NCBI RefSeq assembly: GCF_034120055.1
Contig: NZ_CP139368.1
Span: 3,100,001-3,164,000 of the forward strand
Direction of reading: 5' to 3'
DNA: 64,000 nt
From: Microbacterium rhizosphaerae
Lineage (GTDB): Bacteria > Actinomycetota > Actinomycetes > Actinomycetales > Microbacteriaceae
Shown here: positions 57,174-64,000 of the stretch, piece after piece
Layout: every line of letters starts with the position of its first letter
Position numbering within the stretch: position 1 is the first letter of the stretch
Program-made: the position numbers and the translations under genes
Notes under the pieces: model-generated
Told to the model about the DNA's origin: nothing
The model's input: the letters and a program-made list of their open reading frames with translations, nothing else
The model's database searches: none

Positions 57174-57803
57174 CTAGGAGAGGAACTCGGGGCGTACCTC
57201 GGCAACCCCATCAAGCTCGCGCCGCAGCTGTTCGACCAACTCAACGCCCCGCTGCTCCCACTCGGCGGGATGCGCCAGTGGCTCATTCTCGTCGCGGTCG
57301 AGCCACTCCTCGTTCCAGTCGAACAGGGCGTCGGCCAGCTCGCGCGTGACGGTCAGGGACTGGTCATCGAGTCGGTAGTGGTCGGTGAAGCTCTCCCACA
57401 ACGGCCACCCGCCCCACCACTCGGGAAAGACGCGGATCAGTCGAAGGCCGTTGGGCAGCACCACAGCCAAACCGCGCCTGCGTCTGGCGCTCAGGTATCG
57501 GTCTTGCATCTGCCGCCGGCGCCGCCATTCAAGCGCGGTCGCTGGCCAATCGTTGTAGTCCATGCCCGAAAGCCACAGCAGCCCGCGTCGACCACGAGCG
57601 TCATCTTGGACGAGCGCAAGCGACCACAGGTGCTCGCCGCCGTTCGCGAGCGCATGTGCAGACTCGAGCGCCTCCTCGACCGTAGCGTCCGCGATGTCCA
57701 TCACCGTCGTCGTGTTGCCCGCGCCTTTGAAAACGTAGACGCGAAAGCGTGGGTCATTCCTCTCCCAGGTCGAGTCGCGCTCGTCGACATACTCCCCGCG
57801 CAC
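57174..57803 (-). CDS. hypothetical protein
   Basis: A 209-residue acidic soluble protein, Trp-rich (GMDYNDWPATALEW, FPEWWGGWPLWESF). No family recognised. GTG start with TAGATT ending six bases upstream, so probably leaderless. Confidence 0.65.
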   Translation of the reverse strand: MRGEYVDERDSTWERNDPRFRVYVFKGAGNTTTVMDIADATVEEALESAHALANGGEHLWSLALVQDDARGRRGLLWLSGMDYNDWPATALEWRRRRQMQDRYLSARRRRGLAVVLPNGLRLIRVFPEWWGGWPLWESFTDHYRLDDQSLTVTRELADALFDWNEEWLDRDENEPLAHPAEWEQRGVELVEQLRRELDGVAEVRPEFLS

Positions 57804-58006
57804 TCGATCAATCTACGAGGATGTTGCTGAAGGTGGGTCCACTTGCGTGCGACGTCGCTTGTGACGTTTGACTCGGAGGCGTACGGGTGCCTCGCGCGTT
57901 GGAATCGCTTTCACCGTGCCCGGTGTTCCTGCAGTTGCTGGCGGTCGCGTTGGGGTGCTGATCGTGGTGGGCGATGGGCTCGAGGTGTCTAGGTCGGGTT
58001 TCGGCG

Positions 58007-58834
58007 ATGCCTCTTCCGTTCTGGGTGGCCGATCGCGATGCTGGTGCGGTGCGGATCATCGATGACGGAGAGGCGGGAGTGCCGGATCCCCGCCCGGCGT
58101 CGTGGGAGAAGATCCGGGAGCTTCCCGTTCCCGCGATGACGTTCGTTCGGCAGCCGACCGTCGAGGATGCGATCCCAGGCTTCCAGTCGGGGAACGATGG
58201 CACCGGCCTGGTGGAGTTGTGCGTCGACTTCACGTACACGCTGGTCCGCAGTCCCGACGATCGCGCGGCTCCCGAGAATCTCCGAGAGCTGGACGAGGGC
58301 ACCCGGCGGGCGCTCGAGGAGCTCCCCTACCGGAACCGGCCGAACTGGGTCGTGGAGATGGCCGAGCGACTGCGCTTCCCGCAGCTTCACGAGGCGGTGC
58401 GCACCAGCTGGCACCGCGAAGAGCACGAGCGCTCAACCGTGGATGCCATCCTGCTCCATCACGTCAACCACGTGCTGCGGAACTACGTCCGCGCCGAGCG
58501 CGGCTGGGACGGTCGGCTCGGGAGTCTGAACCCGGCGCCCGATGTCACGGCCGCCGCCATCCAGCGCGATGCCCGCGTGGTCGTGGATGGGCGGATGCTG
58601 GACGGCATCCGCATCGACACCGATCCTCACGTCTACGGCCTCGGCGCCGCACTGCCCAGCGGGGGCGTTCTCACGGCAGCTGAGACCGATGATGGACGAC
58701 CCACCGCCGTTGCTCGTCGACACCCCGGCCGTCGTCGGCGAATCCGAGCGGCGAGCGGCGCCGATCGCCGAGTGGGAGGATGCGTGGCCCGGGATCTGGC
58801 GCGATGCCCTGCGGTTTGCCGGCACACCCCGTGA
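58007..58834 (+). CDS. hypothetical protein, C-terminus doubtful
   Basis: 275 residues from the ATG at 58007. The first about 225 residues look like a normal soluble protein (MPLPFWVADRD, VELCVDFTYTLVRSP, HHVNHVLRNYVRAERGW). The last about 45 residues are Arg-rich and overlap the next gene by 143 bp in another frame; normal protein-like sequence seems to stop near 58685. A frameshift here would let a TGA at 58690-58692 end the protein right at the next gene's ATG. Function unknown. Confidence 0.6.
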   Translation: MPLPFWVADRDAGAVRIIDDGEAGVPDPRPASWEKIRELPVPAMTFVRQPTVEDAIPGFQSGNDGTGLVELCVDFTYTLVRSPDDRAAPENLRELDEGTRRALEELPYRNRPNWVVEMAERLRFPQLHEAVRTSWHREEHERSTVDAILLHHVNHVLRNYVRAERGWDGRLGSLNPAPDVTAAAIQRDARVVVDGRMLDGIRIDTDPHVYGLGAALPSGGVLTAAETDDGRPTAVARRHPGRRRRIRAASGADRRVGGCVARDLARCPAVCRHTP

Positions 58835-59204
58835 CGACCACGCGTTCGACCGGATGCGTTCGGCGTCGCCGGGAGACGAACGCGCCGCGCTCATCAAGGA
58901 GATGATCGGTCCATCGTGGGACGACATCTTCGGTCGTGATGCGCTGACCGAGGATCACCAGCGCTGGCAGCGGGCGGTGGGCGAACGCCGGATGGCACAA
59001 TCGATGAACGCCGTGGGCGAGCAACCCGAACACGTTGCGCTCGACGCGGTGATCGCGGCGTGGCGGACGGGGCTCACCACCATCGTCCAGATCCCTTGCC
59101 GGGGATCCTTCACCCGCGTGATCGGCGCGCACACCCTGCTCCTCACAGCCGAAACCCGCGCCGACATCGACCGGTACCGGTCCGCGCTCGCCCTCTTCCG
59201 CTGA
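58692..59204 (+). CDS. hypothetical protein
   Basis: 170 residues from ATG 58692 (ATG 58689 also possible), starting MDDPPPLLVDTPAVVGESERRAAPIAEW. Motifs AWPGIWRDALRFAG and EMIGPSWDDIFGRD are not known to me. It is downstream of and overlaps the previous gene, so the two probably work together. Confidence 0.65.
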   Translation: MDDPPPLLVDTPAVVGESERRAAPIAEWEDAWPGIWRDALRFAGTPRDDHAFDRMRSASPGDERAALIKEMIGPSWDDIFGRDALTEDHQRWQRAVGERRMAQSMNAVGEQPEHVALDAVIAAWRTGLTTIVQIPCRGSFTRVIGAHTLLLTAETRADIDRYRSALALFR

Positions 59205-59369
59205 CGATGTGGCACAGTCGTGTGGGGCCTGAAGCAACGCGCGGTGCGGCCAGATCTCGACATCAACTTGCGATTCGTCGACTCGGTGTGCGCGCGCCAT
59301 ACTGGTACGCTCGCTCGACTGTCCGACCGAGTACGCGGACGCCTGCCGCGGTGAACACAAATCGGTCCT

Positions 59370-59936
59370 TCACCGAACGGCGTCGACGAGTGATCCGCGG
59401 AGCCAGCGTTCGACCTGGCGCTGAGACTCGAGGCGGACCACAGCCAGACCAGCATGGTCATGTTCGAGCGCCGGCACGCGCGTTCGATACGTGTTCCGGG
59501 TGGAGACCGCCCATCGCACGATGTGCTCCCGGTCGCTGAAGATCGTGTGCAACGGGGGCTCGACGTTGCCGTTCCACAAGATCTCGCGTCGCAATCGCCT
59601 CCGAATCGTGCGTCGCACGACGCGGGGGAGAGTGACCGTCGCGAACCGCAGATCCAGCCAGACCAGCGTGTCGGCGGCGGCCGCGAGGAGCGGCCGCGCG
59701 GTCGAGTACTGCCACTCGGTGGTCCATGACTCTTCGGCGATCAGTGTGCGCACGTCGTCGAGGAAGTCGTCGCGCGGAACCCAGCCGGCGCCGTGATACA
59801 GCGCGTCGATCTCGGTATGCGGGGCATCGATGATCTCCGCGATTCGACTCGCGAGGCTCGTCTTTCCGACCCCCGACACTCCCGCGACCAAGACACGTTT
59901 CGGCCGTACCGGGAGCGGGTCGTCGAAGCGCAGCAC
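59370..59936 (-). CDS. P-loop NTPase, adenylate-kinase/topology-modulation-like
   Basis: A 188-residue small kinase-like protein. P-loop GVSGVGKTSLA, the DALYH Asp motif after it, WLDLRFATVTLPRVVRRTIRRR and a REHIVRWA LID-like region resemble the FlaR/adenylate-kinase-like family. Substrate unknown. GTG at 59936 is preceded by TACCAT with exactly seven bases between, so leaderless. The longer frame from 60275 translates a simple repeat and is rejected. Confidence 0.82.
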   Translation of the reverse strand: MLRFDDPLPVRPKRVLVAGVSGVGKTSLASRIAEIIDAPHTEIDALYHGAGWVPRDDFLDDVRTLIAEESWTTEWQYSTARPLLAAAADTLVWLDLRFATVTLPRVVRRTIRRRLRREILWNGNVEPPLHTIFSDREHIVRWAVSTRNTYRTRVPALEHDHAGLAVVRLESQRQVERWLRGSLVDAVR

Positions 59937-60362
59937 GCTGCCGATGGTATCGATCTCGCCTTCTCGACCGCCCGACCGCGGAGCAGGCCGAAGACGCAAG
60001 CGCTCGAGAGGTGCTGCTGATCGCCGGCCTGCGGCCCTGTCGTCGCATATGACCCGCTCGGTCCCATGCCCGATCGGCGGGCGACATACGCGCGAGGCAT
60101 CTCGAACCTCGAGTGGCCGTACTATGCCCGACTCCTCTACCGGCCCAAGACGGAGGACGAAGACGACGGACGGACCAAGAGGCGGTCGAGAACCAAGACG
60201 AAGACCAAGACCAAGAACCAAGACGAAGAACCAAGACGAGAACCGAGAGAGAGAAGAAGCAACGCACGCCGGCACTTTGCAGTGTCACGCCCCCGATCCC
60301 ATGCAATATCAGGGATCGGGTGTAAACCAGGTTGCACGGCTCGAGGCATTAGTAAAACGAGA
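59937..60362. other. non-coding end of the island
   Basis: Apart from the purine-rich simple repeat at 60145-60262 and the promoter of the NTPase gene, I see nothing coding here. The sequence just before the right att copy shows no tRNA fragment beyond the repeat itself. Confidence 0.5.
60145..60262. repeat. purine-rich CCAAGA/CGAAGA simple repeat
   Basis: Imperfect tandem hexamers such as GACCAAGACGAAGACCAAGA, strongly purine-biased on the plus strand. This is unusual for GC-rich actinobacterial DNA. Frames across it encode Arg/Lys/Thr or Leu/Val runs and are not genes. Confidence 0.8.
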
Positions 60363-60401
60363 GTTCGAATCCCCCATCCTCCGCTCCTGTTCTGCCTGGA
60401 A
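60363..60401 (+). repeat. right direct repeat (attR) of the tRNA-Ser island
   Basis: Perfect 39-bp copy of the tRNA-Ser 3' end and flank (GTTCGAATCCCCC ... CTGCCTGGAA). It is not part of a functional tRNA. The identity stops after GGAA (next AAC at left, GAC at right). Confidence 0.9.
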
Positions 60402-60450
60402 GACACTGGGATCGCGCCCCCTCCAAACGTCGCGTGACAGACCTCCTTCT

Positions 60451-60489
60451 CTGAGACCCGCGTGAGGTCTGGAGTCACGCTGGTCTCAG
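60451..60489. terminator. hairpin just outside the island
   Basis: CTGAGACC/GGTCTCAG stem of 8 bp, one mismatch, then GCGTGA/TCACGC, loop of 9 bases. It could end transcripts leaving the island or the backbone gene that was there before. No T-run. Confidence 0.5.
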
Positions 60490-60612
60490 TAAGGCACCGT
60501 TCTGTCCCAGGATCGCGACCTGCTGACGGTCGCGTCGCGCGCCGATGCCCGCGATCGCGAGTCGTCGAGGCTCGATGACCCGCACTGTGTGCGGGTGACC
60601 TACGCTGAGACG

Positions 60613-61110
60613 ATGACCCGTCCCACTCCCGATCCGGTCGCACCGGGCCAGGAGTCGGTGTGGGACTACCCGCGACCGCCCCGGATCGAGCGGGTCTCGA
60701 GCCGGGTGCTGATCCGCCTCGGAGGCGACGTCATCATCGACACCGACGACGTCGTGCGCGTTCTCGAGACGAGCCATCCACCTGTCTACTATCTGCCGAT
60801 GGCGGCCTTCGCCGACGGAGCGCTCATGGACGCCGAAGGCAGCTCGTTCTGCGAGTTCAAAGGCTTCGCCCGCTACCTCGACGTGCGGGGAGGTGGGGTG
60901 ACCGTTCCTCGTGCAGCGTGGAATTATCCGCGACCATCCGAAGGGTACGAGGCCCTCACCGGACGCGTGGCGGTGTACGCCGGACCCATGGACGCCTGCG
61001 AACTCGACGGCGAACTGGTCACACCCCAGCCCGGCAGGTTCTACGGCGGATGGATCACCTCGGCGATCGCGGGTCCATTCAAGGGTGCCCCGGCGTCCGC
61101 GGGTTGGTGA
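60613..61110 (+). CDS. DUF427 domain protein
   Basis: A 165-residue protein with the DUF427 core YPRPPRIERVSSRVLIRLGGDVI and AAWNYPRPSEGYEAL, GRVAVYAGPMD. Function unknown; DUF427 folds are beta-tent-like. TACGCT ends six bases before the ATG, so leaderless. Confidence 0.88.
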   Translation: MTRPTPDPVAPGQESVWDYPRPPRIERVSSRVLIRLGGDVIIDTDDVVRVLETSHPPVYYLPMAAFADGALMDAEGSSFCEFKGFARYLDVRGGGVTVPRAAWNYPRPSEGYEALTGRVAVYAGPMDACELDGELVTPQPGRFYGGWITSAIAGPFKGAPASAGW

Positions 61111-61368
61111 GGCCGAGGAGCCGCTCGCGATCCCTATCGCCGTGGACCGACCCGTCGGGCCCTGCGACCCCAGGACCCGCCGGAGCCGTAAAGACGCCGC
61201 CGGCGAGGCGAAGGAGGGCGCCCTTCTCGACGAAGCGGCAGATCGTCCGGCGCACAGGTCCAGTGGTACGGACGTCAGAGCGTGTGTGGTCGAGTTCGTG
61301 CGCTCTGCGAGAGTGAGTTGGAGCGCACAACGCTGCCGTCACCGCGTGGAGACGTCGGTCCAGTTTCG

Positions 61369-61374
61369 TATACT
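61369..61374 (+). promoter_or_regulatory. -10 box of the response-regulator operon
   Basis: A perfect TATACT ends seven bases before the GTG of the response regulator. Confidence 0.7.
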
Positions 61375-61381
61375 GCGGTTC

Positions 61382-62050
61382 GTGTCCACTGAGTGTGCTC
61401 GCGTGCTTCTCGCCGAGGACGATGTACGTCTAGCGGAGATGCTCGCTGATCTGCTGGAGTCCGAGGGGCACGAGGTCACGGTCGTCCATGACGGTCAGCG
61501 CGCTCTGCATGAGGCCATGACACGCTCGTTCGACGTGCTGGTCTTCGATCGTGGGCTGCCGAGCCGTGAGGGTCTCGATGTGATCGAGGCTCTGCGCGGA
61601 AGGGGCAACACTGTGCCGGCGCTGATCCTGTCTGCGCTGGGGAACCCCGCGGATCGCGTCGAGGGACTTCAGAGGGGCGCGGAGGACTACCTGGCGAAGC
61701 CGTTCGACATCGATGAGCTGCTTGCGCGGATCAACGTGCTGCGACGGAAGTCCGCGGCCCCGACGGAGGGTGTCCGAGTGCCGGGCGGCGTGCTGTACCC
61801 GTCGCGGCATGAGGTGGAACGTGAGGACGGTGTGGTGATCCTCTCGGAGCGGGAGACCGGCTTGCTCGCGACGTTGGCGCGGCGCCCCACTCAGGTGTTC
61901 ACCCGCGCGGAGCTGCTCGAGCGCGTCTTCGCTGATGCCGAGGAGACGGGCGTCGTCGACGCGTACGTGCACCATCTTCGGAAGAAACTCGGCCGAGCCT
62001 GCGTGCTCACCGTCAGGGGCGTGGGCTACGCGCTCGGGTCGGTCTCGTGA
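61382..62050 (+). CDS. OmpR family response regulator
   Basis: A 222-residue response regulator. Receiver domain with Asp13/Asp14 pocket, phospho-acceptor Asp56 (LVFDRGLP) and Lys in LAKPF; then a winged-helix DNA-binding domain (ETGLLATLARRPTQVFTRAELLE, VDAYVHHLRKKLG). The GTG at 61382 has TATACT seven bases upstream. Its stop overlaps the histidine kinase start (GTGA). Confidence 0.95.
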   Translation: MSTECARVLLAEDDVRLAEMLADLLESEGHEVTVVHDGQRALHEAMTRSFDVLVFDRGLPSREGLDVIEALRGRGNTVPALILSALGNPADRVEGLQRGAEDYLAKPFDIDELLARINVLRRKSAAPTEGVRVPGGVLYPSRHEVEREDGVVILSERETGLLATLARRPTQVFTRAELLERVFADAEETGVVDAYVHHLRKKLGRACVLTVRGVGYALGSVS

Positions 62051-63285
62051 CGGTGTCCCGTCGACGTCGGCGGGATGGGCCGGCCGACGCTGCCGGGCTG
62101 CGCCGGGCGGTGCGGCGACTGACGGTCGCCTTCTCCGCCCTGATGGTGGGATTGTTCCTCGTCATCGCCGGTGTCGTGGTCATCATCGTCGCCGCGACCG
62201 CGAACGAGTCTCTGCTGAACGCATTGACTTCCGCCGAGCACGCCGGGCCGTCCGCAGAGTTGCCGCCCGGGACGTTCGTCGCCATCCAGTCATCGTCCGG
62301 GGTGACGGTCTCGCCCGAGGCCCCAGAAGGATTCCCTGTGACGTCCTCCATGGCGTCTGCCGTGGAGGGCGGGGCACCCGTCGTGGAGCGGGTCACTCTC
62401 GACGGCGCCCCGTACATGATCCGCACGGACTCCGACTCCGGGCGGGTTGTCCAGGTCGCCGTGAGCACGAGGGAGGGTGATGAGGAGATGGCTCGTCTCC
62501 TGTCTTCTCTGCTCCTGGCGGGGGTGCCCGCCGTGGCCGGCGCCGTCTTGATCGCGTGGTGGATGTCGGGGCGTGCGATGCGGCCGATGGCTGATGCGCT
62601 CGCGATGCAGCGGCGGTTCGTCGCCGACGCGGGTCACGAGCTGAGGACCCCGGTGACGCTGTTGAGCACCCGCGCGCAGCTTCTGCTGCGGACCTCCCCG
62701 CCCGGTCAGAAGGCCGGCATTCAGGAGATCGTGACCGACGCGCGGTCCCTGACGGACATCCTGGAGGACCTGCTGGTCGCCGCAGATCCGAGACAGGATG
62801 CTGAGCGTGTGCCTGTGCTCCTGGCCTCGGTGGCTGACGACGTCCTCGCGTCGGTGGAGCCGGAGGCCGCCTCGCGTCAGGTGACGGCCGCGAGGACACC
62901 GGGCGGATCCGACGTGGCCGTGCTCGGCACGCGCGCTGCCCTGATTCGTCTTGTCATGGCATTGGTGTCGAATGCGATGGATCACGCTGCCACGCATGTG
63001 GAGGTGAGTGTCACTGCGACCGGGCGCGAGGCGGTGCTGCGGGTGGCCGATGACGGGCCGGGCTTTCCGGAGGGATTCGATCAGCATGCCTTGACGCGGT
63101 TCGCGAGCGCACGCCCGGACGCGGCGAGGGGGGGACGCGGCGGCGCGAGCCCCCGTCATTACGGACTCGGGCTGGCCTTGGTCGCGGAGGTGGCGGCACG
63201 TCACGGCGGACGGGTCGAGATCGGAGCGCACGCGGGTGGAGGCGCCGTGGTCACGGTCCGCTTCCCGCGCATCAAGAACGGATAG
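62047..63285 (+). CDS. sensor histidine kinase
   Basis: A 412-residue membrane kinase. TM1 at about residues 26-50, an extracytoplasmic sensor domain of about 100 residues, TM2 at about 155-172, HisKA with His197 in DAGHELRTPV, and an HATPase domain (ALVSNAMDHA, VADDGPGFP, GLGLALVAEVAARHGG). The signal is unknown; the next genes suggest a cell-envelope or electron-transfer cue. Confidence 0.95.
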   Translation: MTVSRRRRRDGPADAAGLRRAVRRLTVAFSALMVGLFLVIAGVVVIIVAATANESLLNALTSAEHAGPSAELPPGTFVAIQSSSGVTVSPEAPEGFPVTSSMASAVEGGAPVVERVTLDGAPYMIRTDSDSGRVVQVAVSTREGDEEMARLLSSLLLAGVPAVAGAVLIAWWMSGRAMRPMADALAMQRRFVADAGHELRTPVTLLSTRAQLLLRTSPPGQKAGIQEIVTDARSLTDILEDLLVAADPRQDAERVPVLLASVADDVLASVEPEAASRQVTAARTPGGSDVAVLGTRAALIRLVMALVSNAMDHAATHVEVSVTATGREAVLRVADDGPGFPEGFDQHALTRFASARPDAARGGRGGASPRHYGLGLALVAEVAARHGGRVEIGAHAGGGAVVTVRFPRIKNG

Positions 63286-63316
63286 CCGACTCTGGGGTTC
63301 CTGTCAGCCGGAATAA

Positions 63317-63353
63317 GAATCGCGAAAGATTCGGGCGGCAGGCTGGCTAGCGT
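63317..63353 (+). promoter_or_regulatory. promoter region of the exported Ser/Thr-rich protein gene
   Basis: An inverted repeat GAATC-GCGAAA-GATTC (63317-63332) lies 15 bp upstream of a TAGCGT -10 candidate (63348-63353). The spacing suits an activator at the -35 region, possibly the response regulator encoded just upstream. Confidence 0.5.
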
Positions 63354-63380
63354 ACGCAACGCACAGGAACAGGAGCCGTC

Positions 63381-63692
63381 ATGAGCATCAGGAGCCGGGG
63401 AACACGTATCGCCAGCCTCGTCGGTGGGTCAGTGACTGCGATCGCAATCGCGTCAGCCGCGATGCTGAGCGCGACCTTCTTGAGCGGTGAGCTCAGTGGC
63501 GCTTCGGCATCCTCGACGGGATCTCAGGCCGGCACGACCACCCAGTCCGGCACCGGCGGCGACGATTCGACAGGGGCTTCGACATCCGAGGATGATTCGG
63601 GTGGCACCAGCTCCAACACCGGCATCAGTCCGAACACCGGCGTGAGCTCCGGCAACGGCGCTTCCTCGAGTGCCGTCTCGAGGGGTTCGTGA
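63381..63692 (+). CDS. small exported Ser/Thr/Gly-rich protein with a flavinylation-like motif
   Basis: A 103-residue protein: basic N-terminus, one hydrophobic helix (about residues 12-34), then a disordered Ser/Thr/Gly/Asp-rich tail outside the cell. It may be a signal anchor or cleaved peptide. Residues 61-67 read DDSTGAS, which fits the ApbE flavinylation pattern D-x-x-S/T-G/A-A-S/T; the downstream gene is apbE. In a low-complexity tail this could be chance. AGGAACAGGAG precedes the ATG. Confidence 0.75.
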   Translation: MSIRSRGTRIASLVGGSVTAIAIASAAMLSATFLSGELSGASASSTGSQAGTTTQSGTGGDDSTGASTSEDDSGGTSSNTGISPNTGVSSGNGASSSAVSRGS

Positions 63693-63694
63693 AG

Positions 63695-64000
63695 ATGCCT
63701 GCGCTTTCCCACCCTTCCGATCGGGCGGTGGAGGGACGGGCGGACTGGACGATCTGGAACCTGGACGCGTCTGTTGTCACCAGGTCTGAGCACCTGCACA
63801 AGGCCCGGGAGATCGCGGACCAGCTTCTCGCCGACGTCGACCGAGCCTGCAGCAGGTTCCGTCCCGACTCCGAGACCATCACCCTGGCGGGCGCGAGCGC
63901 CTCGGGCGTCGACGTGTCCCCGACGCTCGCCGCGCTGGTGCGCGGGAGCCTGTCCGCCGCCGAGTGGACGCAGGGCGATGTCGACCCCACTCTGGGTGCA
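63695..64000 (+). CDS. apbE: FAD:protein FMN transferase ApbE (partial, runs off the window)
   Basis: The first 102 residues are visible. The family opening DRACSRFRPDSE and AAEWTQGDVDPTLGA match ApbE, which attaches FMN covalently to Ser/Thr of exported proteins. ATG 63695 with GAGGGG nine bases upstream; a GTG at 63689 overlapping the previous stop is possible. The C-terminus is outside the window. Confidence 0.85.
   Translation, partial: MPALSHPSDRAVEGRADWTIWNLDASVVTRSEHLHKAREIADQLLADVDRACSRFRPDSETITLAGASASGVDVSPTLAALVRGSLSAAEWTQGDVDPTLGA

Noticed and set aside
60363-60401. second tRNA-Ser gene
   Set aside because: Only the 3' T-arm and acceptor part is present; there is no anticodon arm or 5' half upstream.
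60066-60437. plus-strand frame of 123 codons across the simple repeat
   Set aside because: Encodes only Arg/Lys/Thr repeats, then antisense-like sequence through the att copy; no start signal.

Overview
The window is GC-rich DNA from an actinobacterium, most likely Microbacterium or a close relative (Microbacteriaceae). This rests on the gene content, the TadA/TadE-type secretion cluster, a 6C small RNA, many apparently leaderless genes and the codon pattern. No 16S gene is present, so the genus is an inference. In the first 40 kb the order topA, tad cluster, 6C RNA, acs, RidA/DUF4177, ponA2-like PBP, metallophosphoesterase, lysC-asd, recR and dnaX follows the order I remember for the Rv3644c-Rv3721c part of Mycobacterium tuberculosis. 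This part is therefore conserved actinobacterial backbone.

Layout. 1-1.4 kb: bioY plus a DUF1989 (urea/guanidine carboxylase-associated) gene, both minus strand, behind a strong palindrome. 1.65 kb: tRNA-Thr(CGT). 1.8-7.9 kb: an overlapping operon topA-tmk-holB-lipoprotein hydrolase. 8-11 kb: a compact Tad-like cluster (ATPase, one F protein, DUF4244 pilin-like protein, two TadE-like proteins) with a 6C sRNA just upstream. 11.4-13.4 kb: acs. 13.5-20.3 kb: RidA, DUF4177, two tandem class A PBPs and a metallophosphoesterase. 20.4 kb: tRNA-Pro(CGG). 20.5-24.6 kb: HAD phosphatase, a five-copy hairpin repeat array, lldD with its FCD/GntR regulator and two operator copies, and a divergent DUF1295 gene. 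24.6-33.2 kb: tdk, mqo, asd, lysC, a DMT transporter, recR and dnaX. 33.3-40 kb: a GH65 enzyme with a beta-phosphoglucomutase-like partner, then pta-ackA and the SRP RNA. 40.2-44.9 kb: MoxR ATPase, DUF58 and transglutaminase operon.

44.9-60.4 kb is a genomic island. It starts at the 3' end of tRNA-Ser(GGA) and ends at a perfect 39-bp copy of that 3' end. It carries a MazEF-type toxin-antitoxin pair, a rifamycin ADP-ribosyltransferase (arr), a complete IS21-family element with terminal repeats and a 5-bp target duplication, an orphan phage-baseplate-like gene, an orphan MafI-type immunity gene, small membrane proteins, pseudogenes and many hypotheticals. I see no integrase, so it looks degraded or mobilised in trans.

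60.4-64 kb returns to backbone-like DNA: a DUF427 protein and an operon of response regulator, histidine kinase, small exported Ser/Thr-rich protein and the start of apbE (FAD:protein FMN transferase). The exported protein contains a sequence that fits the ApbE flavinylation pattern. Together these suggest a two-component-controlled extracytoplasmic flavoprotein system, the most testable novel idea in the window.
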